The position numbers were made by a program, and so were the translations under genes. Positions 22,911 to 33,530 of a stretch of 64,000 bases of DNA are shown piece by piece (the first letter of the stretch is position 1; each line of letters begins with the position of its first letter). The notes under the pieces were generated by a model. That model was given only the letters and a program-made list of their open reading frames with translations, was not told where the DNA came from and ran no database searches. Origin of the DNA: Mauremys mutica (Eukaryota > Chordata > Testudines > Geoemydidae); assembly GCF_020497125.1 (NCBI RefSeq), contig NC_059079.1, forward strand, positions 12,977,553-13,041,552, given 5' to 3'.

Positions 22911-23309
22911 CTTGTCTCTATCATCATCATAAGTAGGTCCAGTAAAAGATATTATCTCACCCCGCTTGTCTCTCTAATATCCTGTGACCGACATGGCTAC
23001 AACACCACTGCATACAAATATGTAGTGACATTTTAGAGAAGGCACTAGATATGAAACAAACATCTGAAGTTTCCGAGTCCTGATGCCTGGATCACTCTAA
23101 TCTATTAGACATCTCACTTCCCATCCCTTTAGCATCCTAATGTCCAGATAGCTTCATTGAATTCTTCTTGGGCTGGAGGGGCTGAATACAAGGGGATTTT
23201 ATTTCACAATTTCATTGTCCCAGTATACCTGTGTGCGACAGCTCTCAGAGGAACCTTAGAACAGTCTCTGATCATACGTATCTTCCATTCTGTGATGCAG
23301 AAGCATAAA

Positions 23310-23425
23310 TAAATAAAAGGAATAAGAGAGATAAAGTGGACGAGGTGAGATCTTTTATTGGACCAACTTCTGTCGGTTAAAGAGACACACTTTCTAGCTC
23401 CATAGAGCTCCTCTGTAGGTCATCC
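23310..23425 (-). mobile_element. Penelope-type terminal fragment with degraded hammerhead
   Basis: On the minus strand the segment contains GAGCTCTATGGAGCTAGAAAG, GACAGAAGTTGGTCCAAT and AAAAGATCTCACCTCGTCC, in the same order as at 52640-52730. GAAA (23394-23391) is intact, while the CTGANGA box is mutated beyond a clean match. Confidence 0.6.
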
Positions 23426-24102
23426 ACTGTAAAGTTGTGACTGCGGTATAAGGACCGCTGTCTGCATCTGAATATTGTGGCTTTTGTGGTCAATCACACC
23501 CTGACATAATTTTCACTTTTACAATGTAGTTTCTAGACAGAGAGCATCTGGGACAAACTGTGAGTGGTAGGAGGGGGAGAGAGTCTGGTCGCTTATGCGG
23601 GATAATGGGAGAATTAGGCAGCTAGGAAGGAGTTTAGATTGAGCCCAACACTGGTGGGGTGAGAGCACTCTGTGGAGGAGTAAATTTGTCTAGTGCACTG
23701 CAGTGTAATGCACTGAGGATGATTGTATTAGTGTGCAGTGCTCTAAGAGTTAAGGCAGCTTTTTGTAGTGTGTGTGTATATACAATATACAGGAAACAAA
23801 ACTGCTTGAGAGTTTCCTGCCGCAGATTGCATTGATTTGCTGCAGTACAGTGCCACATGCTGAAGCAACAGAGAAACTCCTCTTTGGTCTTTCACCCTGT
23901 ATAGATTTCTTTCCAAGTGTGTTTGTGTCCTTTAAAGCAGAACCTGCCTCTTCAGCTCCTCATGGTGTAAATTCAATGTCGGAGCTGAAGAAACAAGTCT
24001 ATAAAGGAAAATAATTCTAAAAGCTCCTATTAACAAAGCATTTAGTAGACATAAAACATTCTGCGGGGGGAGAAGCTTGGCTGATGGGTGTTAACTCTAT
24101 TA

Positions 24103-24290
24103 CATGGCTACCTCGATATAACACCACCCGATATAACATGAATTTGGATATAACGCGGTAAAGCAGTGCTCCGGGGAGGTGGGGCTATGCACTCTGGTGG
24201 ATCAAAACAAGTTCAGTATAACACGGTTTCACCTATAACGTGGTAAGATTTTTTGGCTCCCAAAGACAGCGTTATATCAAGGTAGAGGTG
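24103..24290. mobile_element. TA-flanked MITE, CACCTCTACCTCGATATAACG family (copy 3)
   Basis: It starts CATGGCTACCTCGATATAAC and ends TATATCAAGGTAGAGGTG, with TA at 24101-24102 and 24291-24292. It runs in the same direction as copy 1 and is 188 bp long. The interior landmarks (GGTTTCACCTATAACG, AGATTTTTTGGCTCCC) match the other copies. Confidence 0.87.
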
Positions 24291-24417
24291 TACTTTGAGG
24301 AAGAGCCTCAAGAAAGAAATTAAACAAGAGGGAGGGGGAATGGACTCTTACTTTACAGATCCTGTGTGCTTTTATTTGATTTTAACAAACACATTTGTTA
24401 AACAAGTGGGTGTCAGT

Positions 24418-24490
24418 AGGCCAGATCCTCAGCTGGTGTAAATCAGCATGGCGTTGCTGATTTACATCACATGAAGATCTGGCCCATAAT
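24418..24490. repeat. Short palindromic dispersed repeat (GGCCAGAT...TTTACA type)
   Basis: GGCCAGATCCTCAGCTGGTG and the reverse-complementary AGATCTGGCCC bracket a TAAATCAGC...GCTGATTTA stem. Related degraded stretches with TTTACACCAG and CAATGGGAGTTTT motifs occur elsewhere in the window. Family name not known to me. Confidence 0.55.
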
Positions 24491-25139
24491 TCCTACCATG
24501 CTCATGGGAGGCACATGCACATACTGAAAAGAAATGTTACTCTATTTGTCTTCAGTGTCGTATAAGGACAAAGTCACGTTCTCAGTACCGGGGCTTTGCT
24601 TTGGGTAGCATCCAGCAGTCATTCTGCACCTGCAACACCATGCAGTGGTTTTTAAGAAGGGAAATGATAAACAATTTCTCCAATTGACATTCCAGAGGGA
24701 ATTTAGGCAGAGAGCTTGGGAGCAGTTTTGGTTGTGGTAGAAGAGTACTTCCCTTTGGGACATTTCCATTGCACTTTGTAGCATTTCTACTTCACTTCTC
24801 ATTCAAACAGGCTCCAACGCACTTTACAAAATGCACATACCAGGATCACGCACCCACCAACACCAAAACTTGGACCACTCTAGGGTGGAAGGCAGCAGCC
24901 TTTCTGTGCCACAGAGTTTAGGAAAGGAAGTCAGGAATAATTTCTGCAGATGGAACTACAAGCAGCCCATTTAATTTGGTTAGAACAGCAGGGTTAGCTT
25001 CCAAGAACTACCAAGAGCTCTCCAGTAGTCATGACTGGATAGGGGCCTTGGTTTTCTTTTGTCTCACCTAGAGCAGAACTGTATGTATCCCTAACATCAA
25101 ACTGATACTGGACTAATAATGACTCAATAGGAGAAGCTT

Positions 25140-25660
25140 CTTGCCCTTACCCTTTAAGGCATATTCAGGACTGAGCTCCATCTCACTTATCAGCCATATT
25201 ACCGTATCCCACCATCCACTGCTACCTTTACTCCACCAGCATTCCCAGCCTATTTGGCCACTTCTCCCCCGCAGCGCTTCCTTACAGCCCCTACGCATCA
25301 CAGAAACTCCTCTCCCTCTGCCCCCCGCACGTATTGTAAAGACACATCTTTAGCCTCCTCAAGACTCGCTTCTAGCGTGTCGTCTCCCAAACGCTGTTAG
25401 TAGATAACAGCTAGGTCAGTGGTGAACGACATTATACACACAGCTAGTCTATGTCAAAATGATTGATACCTTGTCCTCCCTCTCCCCACCTTATTTGCTT
25501 GTCTTATCCATCTGTTGCTATTAGCCTAATTATAAACTCCTGGGAGAGGGACTATCTTTTTGCTACATGTGTACAGCACCTAACACAATGAAGCATCATT
25601 GGAGGCTACAGGTGTTAGTGTTCTGTAACTTACAAGTAGATACTACTAATAATGAATTAG
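25140..25660 (+). repeat. L2/L3-type LINE 3' end fragment
   Basis: The first half is CT-rich, as in the end of a LINE reverse-transcriptase frame. The second half has AAACTCCTGGGAGAGGGACT, TGTACAGCACCTAACACAATG and a terminal ACTACTAATAATGA. This order is typical of the 3' end of an old CR1/L2-group LINE of amniotes. No intact frame remains. Subfamily uncertain. Confidence 0.6.
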
Positions 25661-26039
25661 CAAAATCACATCCTGCAGCATCTCGGTATCCTAATAAAAG
25701 AGTAGGTTAAAATCCAGAAGAATCCCATAACACTACAAACTAGAAATCATAGACCCAGTGCTGAAATACAACCACCTCTGAGATCAAAGGAGGTAACACT
25801 ACAACACAGTGATTAGGGCACTGACCTGAAAAGTCACTGCACTAGCTGAAGCAAAAGCAGGTATTTATCCAGAGGCTAAAAGATTAAATGTGTTCAGGAC
25901 ATTAGGGTTCTCGTAGGCTCATCTGAAAGGCACCACCTCCAGCAACATGGTGCCCCATATATCTATGCAGGGACATTTACTCATACTGATTCAGGGAACT
26001 GTACTACCTGCTAAATCACCACCATTGCTTCTTACGGTA

Positions 26040-26420
26040 CCCATTTTTTTTTCTTGAAGGTCTCTTGGTTTGACCAAATCTCACATTAAACAAGATCCAG
26101 CCAGGTCAGTTAAAGGATGGGAGACTTCTAAAGAAAGTCCAGTGTTAGGAATCAGGGCCTGGGATCAACCCGCTAACCGTAGCTGAAACCTCTAATTGGA
26201 CAGATCATCTGAGTGGCATTGCTAGGACTGCATTTAGGCCAATCAGAAGGAACTGGCCCTTGGCTACTCTGCACTTATGTCTGCAGCTGTGATTGTGCCT
26301 GTCCCCGCCTTGTTCCCAGTTTTGCTCCTGACTCCCAGTTCCTGCCCCTTGGCTCTGACCACTAGGCCTGAGTGCCATGACTCCGATCATTAGACCTGAG
26401 CACTCACATCCCAGGCTGTG
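26040..26420 (-). repeat. Possible LTR or other repeat remnant
   Basis: The segment has internally repeated wording (TGACCACTAGGCCTGAGTGC, then TCATTAGACCTGAGCACTC) and a CT-rich middle (TGCTCCTGACTCCCAGTTCC) often seen in reptile retroelement ends. No second copy is present here. Weak call; the strand is a guess. Confidence 0.25.
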
Positions 26421-26594
26421 GACAAAGGAAACCTAGATATATGCCAATGGGGAAGGTGGTTTGGTTTTTGTTTTTACCGTAGCCAAAGCTGCATAACGAC
26501 TTGTGATGTCTTGTGAAATACGTAGGTGAACTATTTATAAATACAAACAGATTCTGCCTCTGCATCTTGTGGTCATTTTTCAGTATAATCCAGA

Positions 26595-26705
26595 TTGGGC
26601 ACATTCTCCCTGCCCAAAGTCACACTGCAGGTCAGTGGCAGAGCCAGGAGTCAAATCTGCTTCTCCTGAGTCCCAGAGAAGTGCTTTACCTACTAGACCA
26701 CCTTG
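26595..26705 (-). repeat. MIR/CORE-SINE-like fragment
   Basis: CCCAAAGTCACACTGCAGGT, GTGGCAGAGCCAGGAGTC and AAGTGCTTTACCTACTAGACC follow the order of the MIR core in reverse orientation. Confidence 0.65.
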
Positions 26706-26787
26706 CTTCTCAGTCTTCTCACCACTGCTACTCTCTACTGACTGAGCCTGGAGTCAGCCTGATGAACAAGAAGGAGACTCTTTAGTA

Positions 26788-26910
26788 GGGTGACCAGATA
26801 GCAAAAAATCGGAATGGGGGTGAGGGAGGTGGGGGAAATAGGAGTCTATAATAAGAAAAAGCTCACCCAAATTGGGACTGTCCTTATAAAATCAGGACAT
26901 CTGGTCACCC
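26788..26910. mobile_element. TA-flanked MITE, GGGTGACCAG family (copy 1)
   Basis: GGGTGACCAGAT at the left and ATCTGGTCACCC at the right are 12-bp inverted ends, flanked by TA at 26786-26787 and 26911-26912. Internal blocks AAAAATCGGAA and GGGACTGTCCTTATAAAATC are shared with the copy at 30491. 123 bp. Confidence 0.87.
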
Positions 26911-26912
26911 TA

Positions 26913-29383
26913 TTCTTTAGCCAATTACCAGTTCTCTGAGCCATCCAGTTCTAGAGAAACAGATTTATGTTGCCAAATATTTTTTTCTAAAAGGTGATTT
27001 AAAAAAAATAATTGCAATGAATTTTTTTTCTCAGGATTATTTTTCCTATTAGGTACAGACTAGCCTATTCTTTAACATATTACAGGGCTACAGTGGGGAA
27101 GAGAATCGTTTTGCCTTCATAATATCAATAATGAACCTGACGGCTAGTTGTAATAGTTTCTAACTGTTTTGCACTGCTGCCCTCTATTGGGCCATGAAAG
27201 ACCAGTGGAATAAGCTACTGAACAGCTGTGAAAAAACACAATCTGTTTTGGGGATTTACAACCAGGGGAAAAGCAGAATCTGGGTTAAAAAAACTTTGTA
27301 GGGGACTCAAGAAATCATTAAACCCCTTCAGGCTTTATCTCTGGACTTTAAACACTGCATGAAACCAATGACAGCAAAGTAACCTACTAGCAGTTTCATC
27401 ATTAGATGCAGGTATGAAAGGAGAGAGGTACTGCAGAAACCAGCTAGCTGTAATAATGAAAACATGAGGAAAGGTTTTAAGCACATGATCAGCCTCCTTG
27501 ACTAGAGTTTTATATGACTGTCGATATAGACAGCAAAATTACACACTTTCTTCGGAGGATTTATTCTTCCAAACATAATTGTTCCACCAGGAAACAGAAT
27601 TCTCACTCTCCTTCTGCTTGCACACTTCTTGGGCTTCTCCTTTCCTTTGGCCAGCATCCAATGGTGGCTGGTTGTGGCCATTCACTAGCCACCTTAGGAC
27701 GGATGCTGCCACATGGTACCTGACTGTGGCTGCCTCGTACCCACAAATCACCTAAAGTCTGGTTGTAGTGTGGAGGGGTTTGCATGTGAGGAGGAGTTAC
27801 TGGCGTTTCCACCAGAAATGACTTCAGAGCAGATTTCCAATCTCCCAAAGCAAAACGGGAGTGTAATGTAGGGCATGGGTACTCTCCAGCCTTACTTCTC
27901 CCCACCTCTGGTCCTCCACCCATTACTCTTGAACTGTGGAGATGTGTTTGTTGTGCCTCTGCAGTTTTTAGGACCCGGGAGTAGCAGACTGTGAAGCTAC
28001 TACTCTCTCCTCTCCACCTTTCTGGTGACCACTCTGGTGCATAAGGCAGTGTGGCCAACTCTCATGATTTTATTAGTCTTGAAATATTTGGTGTTTTTTT
28101 CTTAAAGCCCTAGCTCCTGGAGTCAGGTGACCATGTGAGAATCTCAGCTTGCTGCTTTTTTTTTTTAATGAAAGTTTGTAGCCCTTGTGGTTGAGGAGAA
28201 AAGCTTGAAATGTGAACTCCTCCAGGTTTAGAAGCCAGAAGGTAAATAGAAAGAACCCCCCATTTACTCCTTTTAAAAAAAATTTCATGATGTTTTTGAG
28301 GCCTAACTCCTGATTTGTGAATGTCTGGGGGTCGGCACTACCGGTATTGCTTTCTTTGCTGCTGTACAGCAGAGAGGAGCGTGTTGCCCTGTGTATACAC
28401 GTATCCTGAATCACCAACATCAGCTCCTGCTGCACCAAGCATTTCCTTGGAAATCCCCCATCCTAAGGTTAACCAAATCCTACTCCCATCTAGCTAATGA
28501 TGAGGTTATAGGCTGCAGTGGCGTGGCTGCAGATGGAGCCCAAATATGAATAATCCAGGGCCAACAGAACATGGATAATCTATGCGGTAGATTTTCCTAG
28601 AGAGTAGGTTGAGTCCATGAAATTTAATCTTAACTTGAACCTAAACCAGATGGCCTTTCCCTCCCAGACAGGAGGTTTTCTAATGCCTTCAATACAATGC
28701 ACAGCCTAGTTGCCTCTGCCTTGCATAGTCACATGTATTGCATTCTGATGCTCTTTTTATGGGACCAATTCTGCCACCCTGGCTCCTGATGAGCAGTAAA
28801 TTATTCTGTGCATGGTCTATGTATTTCATTGGGATTATCCAAGGAGGCGAAGTACTCTAGGGTGACAGAGTCTGCCCCAACATTTGCTTTGTATTTTTAT
28901 AATAATAATTTGCAGCTAGAGCATGTGGCGCCTTTGAAGCAAAGCTTGTCTTACCATTAAAGGGAACAACGAGGAAAGCTAGCAAAACTGCCCAGGAAAC
29001 TTTTCCGAAAAAACAGGCCAAATTTTTAAGCCAGCAATGGGATCCTGCTGTCCAGTTGCATTCATTTTCACACAACATTCCCATCTCGGGAAACGTGGCA
29101 GCCTCTCGGTGCAGACACAAGCAGCGCCTGCACCCACAGTCGAGCTGCAGGGACTGAATACTTATGTTTCTGGCTCCCTGAGCTGTCAGAGAATCCCAGG
29201 CCTGGGTGCTCAGATTTACACACAGTTCATTTTGCCAGCATGTCAGGTTTCAGCCTGGCTGAAAACATACCCATTGAATCCCTGAACTTTAGTTATAGGA
29301 CAGACTAAAAATGACTTAGCAGCTATATTATTTCTCCACTCGTGTTCATCGGGGTCACTCATTTAATTGAAAGGTTGGGAATC
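26913..29383. other. Intergenic DNA, no gene recognised
   Basis: Mixed-composition sequence with no supported gene. The open frames on the minus strand at 27603-28058 and 28073-28438 have no recognisable domain or codon pattern. The CTCF-like motif at 27177-27190 lies here. Confidence 0.5.
27177..27190 (-). promoter_or_regulatory. CTCF-like motif
   Basis: The plus strand reads CTGCCCTCTATTGG, so the minus strand is CCAATAGAGGGCAG, one mismatch from the CCACTAGAGGGCAG form of the CTCF core. It points opposite to the motif at 29973. Occupancy is inferred. Confidence 0.5.
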
Positions 29384-29391
29384 ACCTACTC

Positions 29392-29896
29392 CAGGGGTTC
29401 TCAACCTTTTTCTTTCTGAGCCCCATGCTATAAAAACTCCACCCGTGCCACAAATAACTGGTTTTCTGAACATAAAAGACAGGGCCAGCATTAGGGGATA
29501 GCAAGCAGGGTAATTGCCTGGGGCCTCATGCCACAGGCCCCCCCAAAAATTATATTTAGGGGGGGAGGGATAGCTCAATGGTTTGAGCATTAGCCTGCTT
29601 AAACCCAGAGTTGTGAGTTCAATCCTTGAGGGAGCCACTTAGGGATCTAGGGCAAAAATCAGTCCTTGGTCCTGCTAGTGAAGGCTGGACTCAATGACCT
29701 TTTGAGGTCCCTTCCAGTTCTAGGCAATAGATATAGCTCCAATTATATATTGGTCAGGCTTCAACTCCCTGTAGCAGGACTTTGGCTTTTTGCCCTTGCC
29801 CCAGCAATGCTAATGCTGGCCCTGCTTGGTGGCCCCCCTGAAACCTGCTCAGAGCCCCCACCCCCGGCACCTCAGACCCCTGGTTGAGAACCACTG
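29392..29896. mobile_element. hAT (Charlie-like) element carrying a CryI SINE
   Basis: The ends CAGGGGTTCTCAACC and GGTTGAGAACCACTG are inverted repeats, flanked by ACCTACTC (29384-29391) and ACCTATTC (29897-29904), 7 of 8 identical. The interior includes GGCCAGCATTAGGGGATAGC on the left and GCAATGCTAATGCTGGCCC on the right, a second internal palindrome. A SINE inserted at 29556-29740 accounts for 185 bp of the 505. Confidence 0.88.
29556..29740 (+). mobile_element. CryI-type tRNA-derived SINE
   Basis: The tRNA-like head has an A box (TAGCTCAATGG, 29571-29581) and a B box (GAGTTCAATCC, 29615-29625), the internal promoter for RNA polymerase III. The body continues to GAGGTCCCTTCCAGTTCTAG, a CR1-like 3' tail that fits mobilisation by a CR1 LINE. 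AATTATAT lies on both sides (29548-29555 and 29741-29748) as the target duplication. CryI SINEs of this design are characteristic of hidden-necked turtles. It is not a functional tRNA gene. Confidence 0.85.
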
Positions 29897-29972
29897 ACCT
29901 ATTCCATGCTGGCCTCTGGGTGAATTCAGAAAAACACCTTTTGTCTGAAGCTATTTTGTTTCTACTTTACTG

Positions 29973-29987
29973 CCACTAGGTGGCGCT
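29973..29987 (+). promoter_or_regulatory. Strong CTCF-like motif
   Basis: CCACTAGGTGGCGCT matches the vertebrate CTCF core consensus at essentially every informative position. It lies 76 bp beyond the end of the hAT element at 29392-29896, in otherwise single-copy-looking sequence. A likely insulator or loop-anchor site, on the plus strand; binding is inferred. Confidence 0.75.
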
Positions 29988-30490
29988 GTTGGCCAGCCTA
30001 TATCCTGGCAACAAAAACCTGAGATGACATATTTCCCCTTTATCTGTTTTATTTCAGATTAGCTGTCCCAATCCCTCCCCCACGGCCGCCTCTTGTAAAC
30101 TCAGAGGCCTTGGCACTCTCTGCTATAGCACTAGTTTCACTAGAGCTATTCCCCGAATTACTGGCCATTCATTTTTATCATGCAAGGTCACTGAAATATC
30201 TTGTTTCAGTCTGTTTTTCCTCCTGCGGGGCACATATCCAATATACCCCATTAGTTTTTAGTATGTCAAAGATCTGCATGGAACTGCAGTACTGGACAGA
30301 AGTAGGGTTAGCACTCTAAGAACTAGACCTCACTAAGCGTTTGGAGGTGTTCAGAGCTGGGGGTCCATTAGAGAGGTTTCAACATTCAATCTGTACTTAG
30401 TTCCAGTATTCTCCAGTGTTCAGCAGTAAATGGATCTATGGCTTTGGTTTGCATCCATCTCTACTAAATCCCAAACATACAAGGAATTTA

Positions 30491-30610
30491 GGGGGAGCAG
30501 ACAGCAAGTATGAAAAATCGGGACGGGGGTAGGGGGGTAATAGGCGCCTATATAAGACAAAGCCCCAAATATCGGGACTGTCCCTATAAAATAGGGACAT
30601 CTGGTCACCC
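30491..30610. mobile_element. TA-flanked MITE, GGGTGACCAG family (copy 2)
   Basis: The right end is ACATCTGGTCACCC followed by TA (30611-30612). The left end is degraded (GGGGGAGCAGACAG, after TA at 30489-30490). The interior shares AAAAATCGGGAC and GGGACTGTCCCTATAAAAT with the copy at 26788. 120 bp. Confidence 0.82.
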
Positions 30611-30612
30611 TA

Positions 30613-31909
30613 AAGGAATTTGATGGGCCCCTCTGCTGGCACAAGTGTGTTAGAAATAAGAATCTCAAGATTAGAAGGATAAAAGAGGTGGCATAACATT
30701 TACCTTTTTGCCTCATTAAAATAATTGACTTCTGCAATAGGGTCAATATCTTTCCTGCTTTGTGTGGAATGCAGCCGGCCTGTTTGTGTGGGCATGTGTG
30801 GGCGAGGCTGCCTGCTTGCAGACTGATTTACAAGAAGCTGATCTAGGCTTGTTGAACGACTTCCTTCCTAGCAAAGGACTAATTGCATGGCTGACACCTG
30901 ATCTTTACACTGAGCCGCAGGCAAAGCAGAGAGAGGCCATGCCCACCTTTTCCTGTACTCTCAGAACTTCAGCAAGGGCCTGGGTGGCTTTGTGTCATTG
31001 GCTTTCCCAGATGACCAGGAAATCAAACTGGTTCTAGTCTGGCCCTTTGGAGTAAAGGAGGGACTGTGGGCTTCTCCTGAAGCCGCAGCCATTCCAGTCA
31101 TAGTTAATGCATATGGCAAATACTGAGCTCACCTCTTAACAGGTAACTCACCCGGGGGCCAAATTCAGCCCAGGTGCAAATAGGCCCAACACTCATTGAT
31201 TTCAGCAGGAGATACCTCCATTTATACCAGGAATAAATTAAGTTTTTGGGGGCCCAGTTCACAGCCAGCACAAGCCAGGCCACAGACAGCCCCTTACAAC
31301 TAGCCTCTTTGGGTGGCGTGCCAATGCTAGCCATATTGTAACCCCTCTTTCCCTGGGGCCTGGGAGTCAATTGACCTGCCCCCACATAGGGGATTCAGCA
31401 CCTTTCCCAGGCAGCAGATGCTGCCTGCTGTGGGTATGGAGCTTGGCCTGAACTTGAAGCTGCCCCAGCTGGCAGGAGCTCTGGTACTGGTGCTTGACCT
31501 TTCAGAGGCAAAGCTCCTGCCTAGCCAGAGGCATTGTAATTTGCACCCCTGAACCTGCAGAGTCGAATCTTGTCCTAGGAGTATTACTGCAACGTTTGTT
31601 GAATAAAAATGTGCGTTTCTAACTATATATGTGTATAAAATATAAATGTTCTTCAACGTGTATCTACAGATCCAACTGAAGTTATTGACCCAGGCTCTCA
31701 TCTGGCGTAAAGTGCATTGTCTTCAATGGATTAACACCAGCGGAGGAACTGGCCCATGCAGTATTATACGTTACTTTATTTTGTGTAAGCTGATTTCACA
31801 CAGACTCTGTCCTCTAATGCTTTACAAAGTGTTAATACCTTGACAAGGTACTTTGCACTTACATAGTCACTTGCATTTGAAGATCTCCAAGTGCTTTGTG
31901 CATCATAGG
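30613..31909. other. Intergenic DNA, no gene recognised
   Basis: No credible gene. 31145-31225 and 31685-31760 contain degraded motifs of the TTTACACC/CATTGATTTCA dispersed family. The overlapping frames at 30762-31037 and 31327-31701 are unsupported. Confidence 0.45.
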
Positions 31910-32188
31910 CCTGGGCTACACTAGTGGGGGGGTTCGAACTAAGATATGCAACTTCAGCTACGCTATTTGTGTAGCTGAAGTGTCTTAGTTTGACTTACCT
32001 GGCCGTCCTCACAGCGGTGAGTCGACTGCCACGGCTCCCCTGTCAACTCCGCTTACTCCTCCTGCCGAGGTGGAGTATGGGCATCGATTAGCGGATCGAT
32101 TTATCACATCCAGACGAGACGCAATAAATTGATCCCCGATACATCGAACACTACCCGCCAATCTGGCGGATAGTATAGACGTACCCCT
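31910..32188. mobile_element. MITE with GGGCTACACT / GTATAGACGTACCC ends
   Basis: Inverted ends (CCTGGGCTACACTAGTGG and CGGATAGTATAGACGTACCCC) enclose stacked internal palindromes: CAACTTCAGCTACGC with GTGTAGCTGAAGT, and GATCGATTTATCACATC with GACGCAATAAATTGATC. CpG-derived changes suggest an originally CpG-rich element. No coding capacity. Confidence 0.72.
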
Positions 32189-33300
32189 AGTAAATAAAGC
32201 TGCTACATCTATACAAGGTGAGGGGTTTGGGTGATAATTTGACACTATTTGTACAGCACTTTGAGCATAGGAAGTGTTGTTGCACAGGGATCTCCTAGTC
32301 CCTTCAGAAACGCAGCCGTTTCTGAAGGACGTTTAAAAAGGGGAGGGTAATTTTGAAATGGATGATAAAATGGATGTGCAGCCAGCTATGCTGTCTAAGG
32401 CTGAGTCTAATGTGGCCACACTTCCTTGTAAATATGAGGAAAGCAGCTTTCTGTTCTAATTACGTTTACTATTAGCACTGAATGTTTGTATCTCAATAAT
32501 CCTAGAGGTGCTGATCAAGACGGATTAGGATTTCAGAGTAGATCCAAATTTAGCGTGTCTCTCCAAACTGATCCATACAGGTATGTAATAAAAAAGCTTC
32601 ACAAAGGAACCTATTCAGTTCTTTATGGATCACTATTGCAGAATGACAGTAATCCACACCAATGGCAATAGCACTGTTGGAACCTGCAGTGTTTTGGACC
32701 ATTATTGTAGCATTTTTCCTTAAGGGAAGTTTATTGATTGGTGGACTGCTCTGATTATATGGAAGTTATACTTTTCCCACTTAGAAATCATTGGTCCCAA
32801 ATGCATCCAACTGTCTATAAACTCACGGCAAGGACAGAGAGGTGCTAAAACGTATCAGTGAGAATGAGCCATTCCTCTGCTCTGACAGACTGACCGATGC
32901 TCACAGATCACCAAAATGCTACAAGAAGTTTGGGTGGCCAACCATTTCTTGTAGATGTGAAGGGCCTGATTTTGCTCTCCAGTCGTGTAAATCAAGAACA
33001 ACTCCACAGGAGTCAGTGAATTTACACCAGTGTAGGGCAGATGTAAATGAGATCAAAATCACCTATAGTGTGTAACTCCATTGATTGCAAAGAAGTTACA
33101 CCATGGATAGACTTGGTCCCTAGTCTAAAAAAACATCTTAGCAAAATAGTTGGCTGATATACCCATAGGGCTGGCCTGATAAACTTCCCCAGAGACCTCC
33201 TTGATAGTAGAGTACCTGCTATAGAACAGGAGCAAAATCCAGGTTTTCCTGTGACTTTACCTCTCAGAAACAGCTGTGCAAATAGATACAATATAAACAG
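32189..33300. other. Intergenic DNA with one palindromic repeat relic
   Basis: No gene recognised. 32963-33125 contains GGGCCTGATTTTGCTCTCC, AATTTACACCAGTG and TAACTCCATTGATTGCAAAG in the order of the dispersed TTTACACCAG palindrome family. Confidence 0.45.
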
Positions 33301-33304
33301 AGGG

Positions 33305-33530
33305 AGGGAGTAAGGCCTCATGGTTAGAATGCAGGGTAGGAGTCAGGAGGACACATGTAGATTCTATCCCCACCTCTGCCACTGGTTCATTATGACCCTA
33401 GGCAAGTCACCATCTCTCTGTGCCTCAGTTTATCCTCCTGTAAAATGAGTAAAGGTAACTCCTTGTATACAGCAATAGGATCCCTCCATAAAATAGAGCT
33501 AGCAATAATATTTAGAGTGCTGTTTGATCT
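33305..33530 (+). repeat. MIR/CORE-SINE-like element, fairly complete
   Basis: In order it has GGTTAGAATGCAGG, AGTCAGGAGGACACATGTAG, CCCCACCTCTGCCACTGG, CTAGGCAAGTCACCATCTCT, CTGTGCCTCAGTTTATCC and TGTAAAATGAG, the forward layout of MIR from its tRNA-like/core part through the conserved 3' part. Confidence 0.75.

Larger units (their letters stand above)
22755..23015 (+). mobile_element. Penelope-type terminal region with inverted repeat
   Basis: Two arms in opposite orientation (about 22775-22860 and 22870-22965) share AGGTCTGGGAAA/TTTCCCAGACCT, AGACAAG-type and GGACCA-type blocks around a spacer of about 13 bp. The right part ends GACCGACATGGCTACAACACC, as does the copy at 52700-52766. Each arm contains a hammerhead-like core. 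Assignment to Penelope-like elements is inferred from the hammerhead plus the ACACGGCTAC-like end shared with the coding PLE at 2845-4690. Confidence 0.65.

Noticed and set aside
29571..29645. tRNA-like sequence with A and B boxes
   Set aside because: It is the head of a tRNA-derived SINE, continued by a SINE body with a target duplication, not a free tRNA gene.
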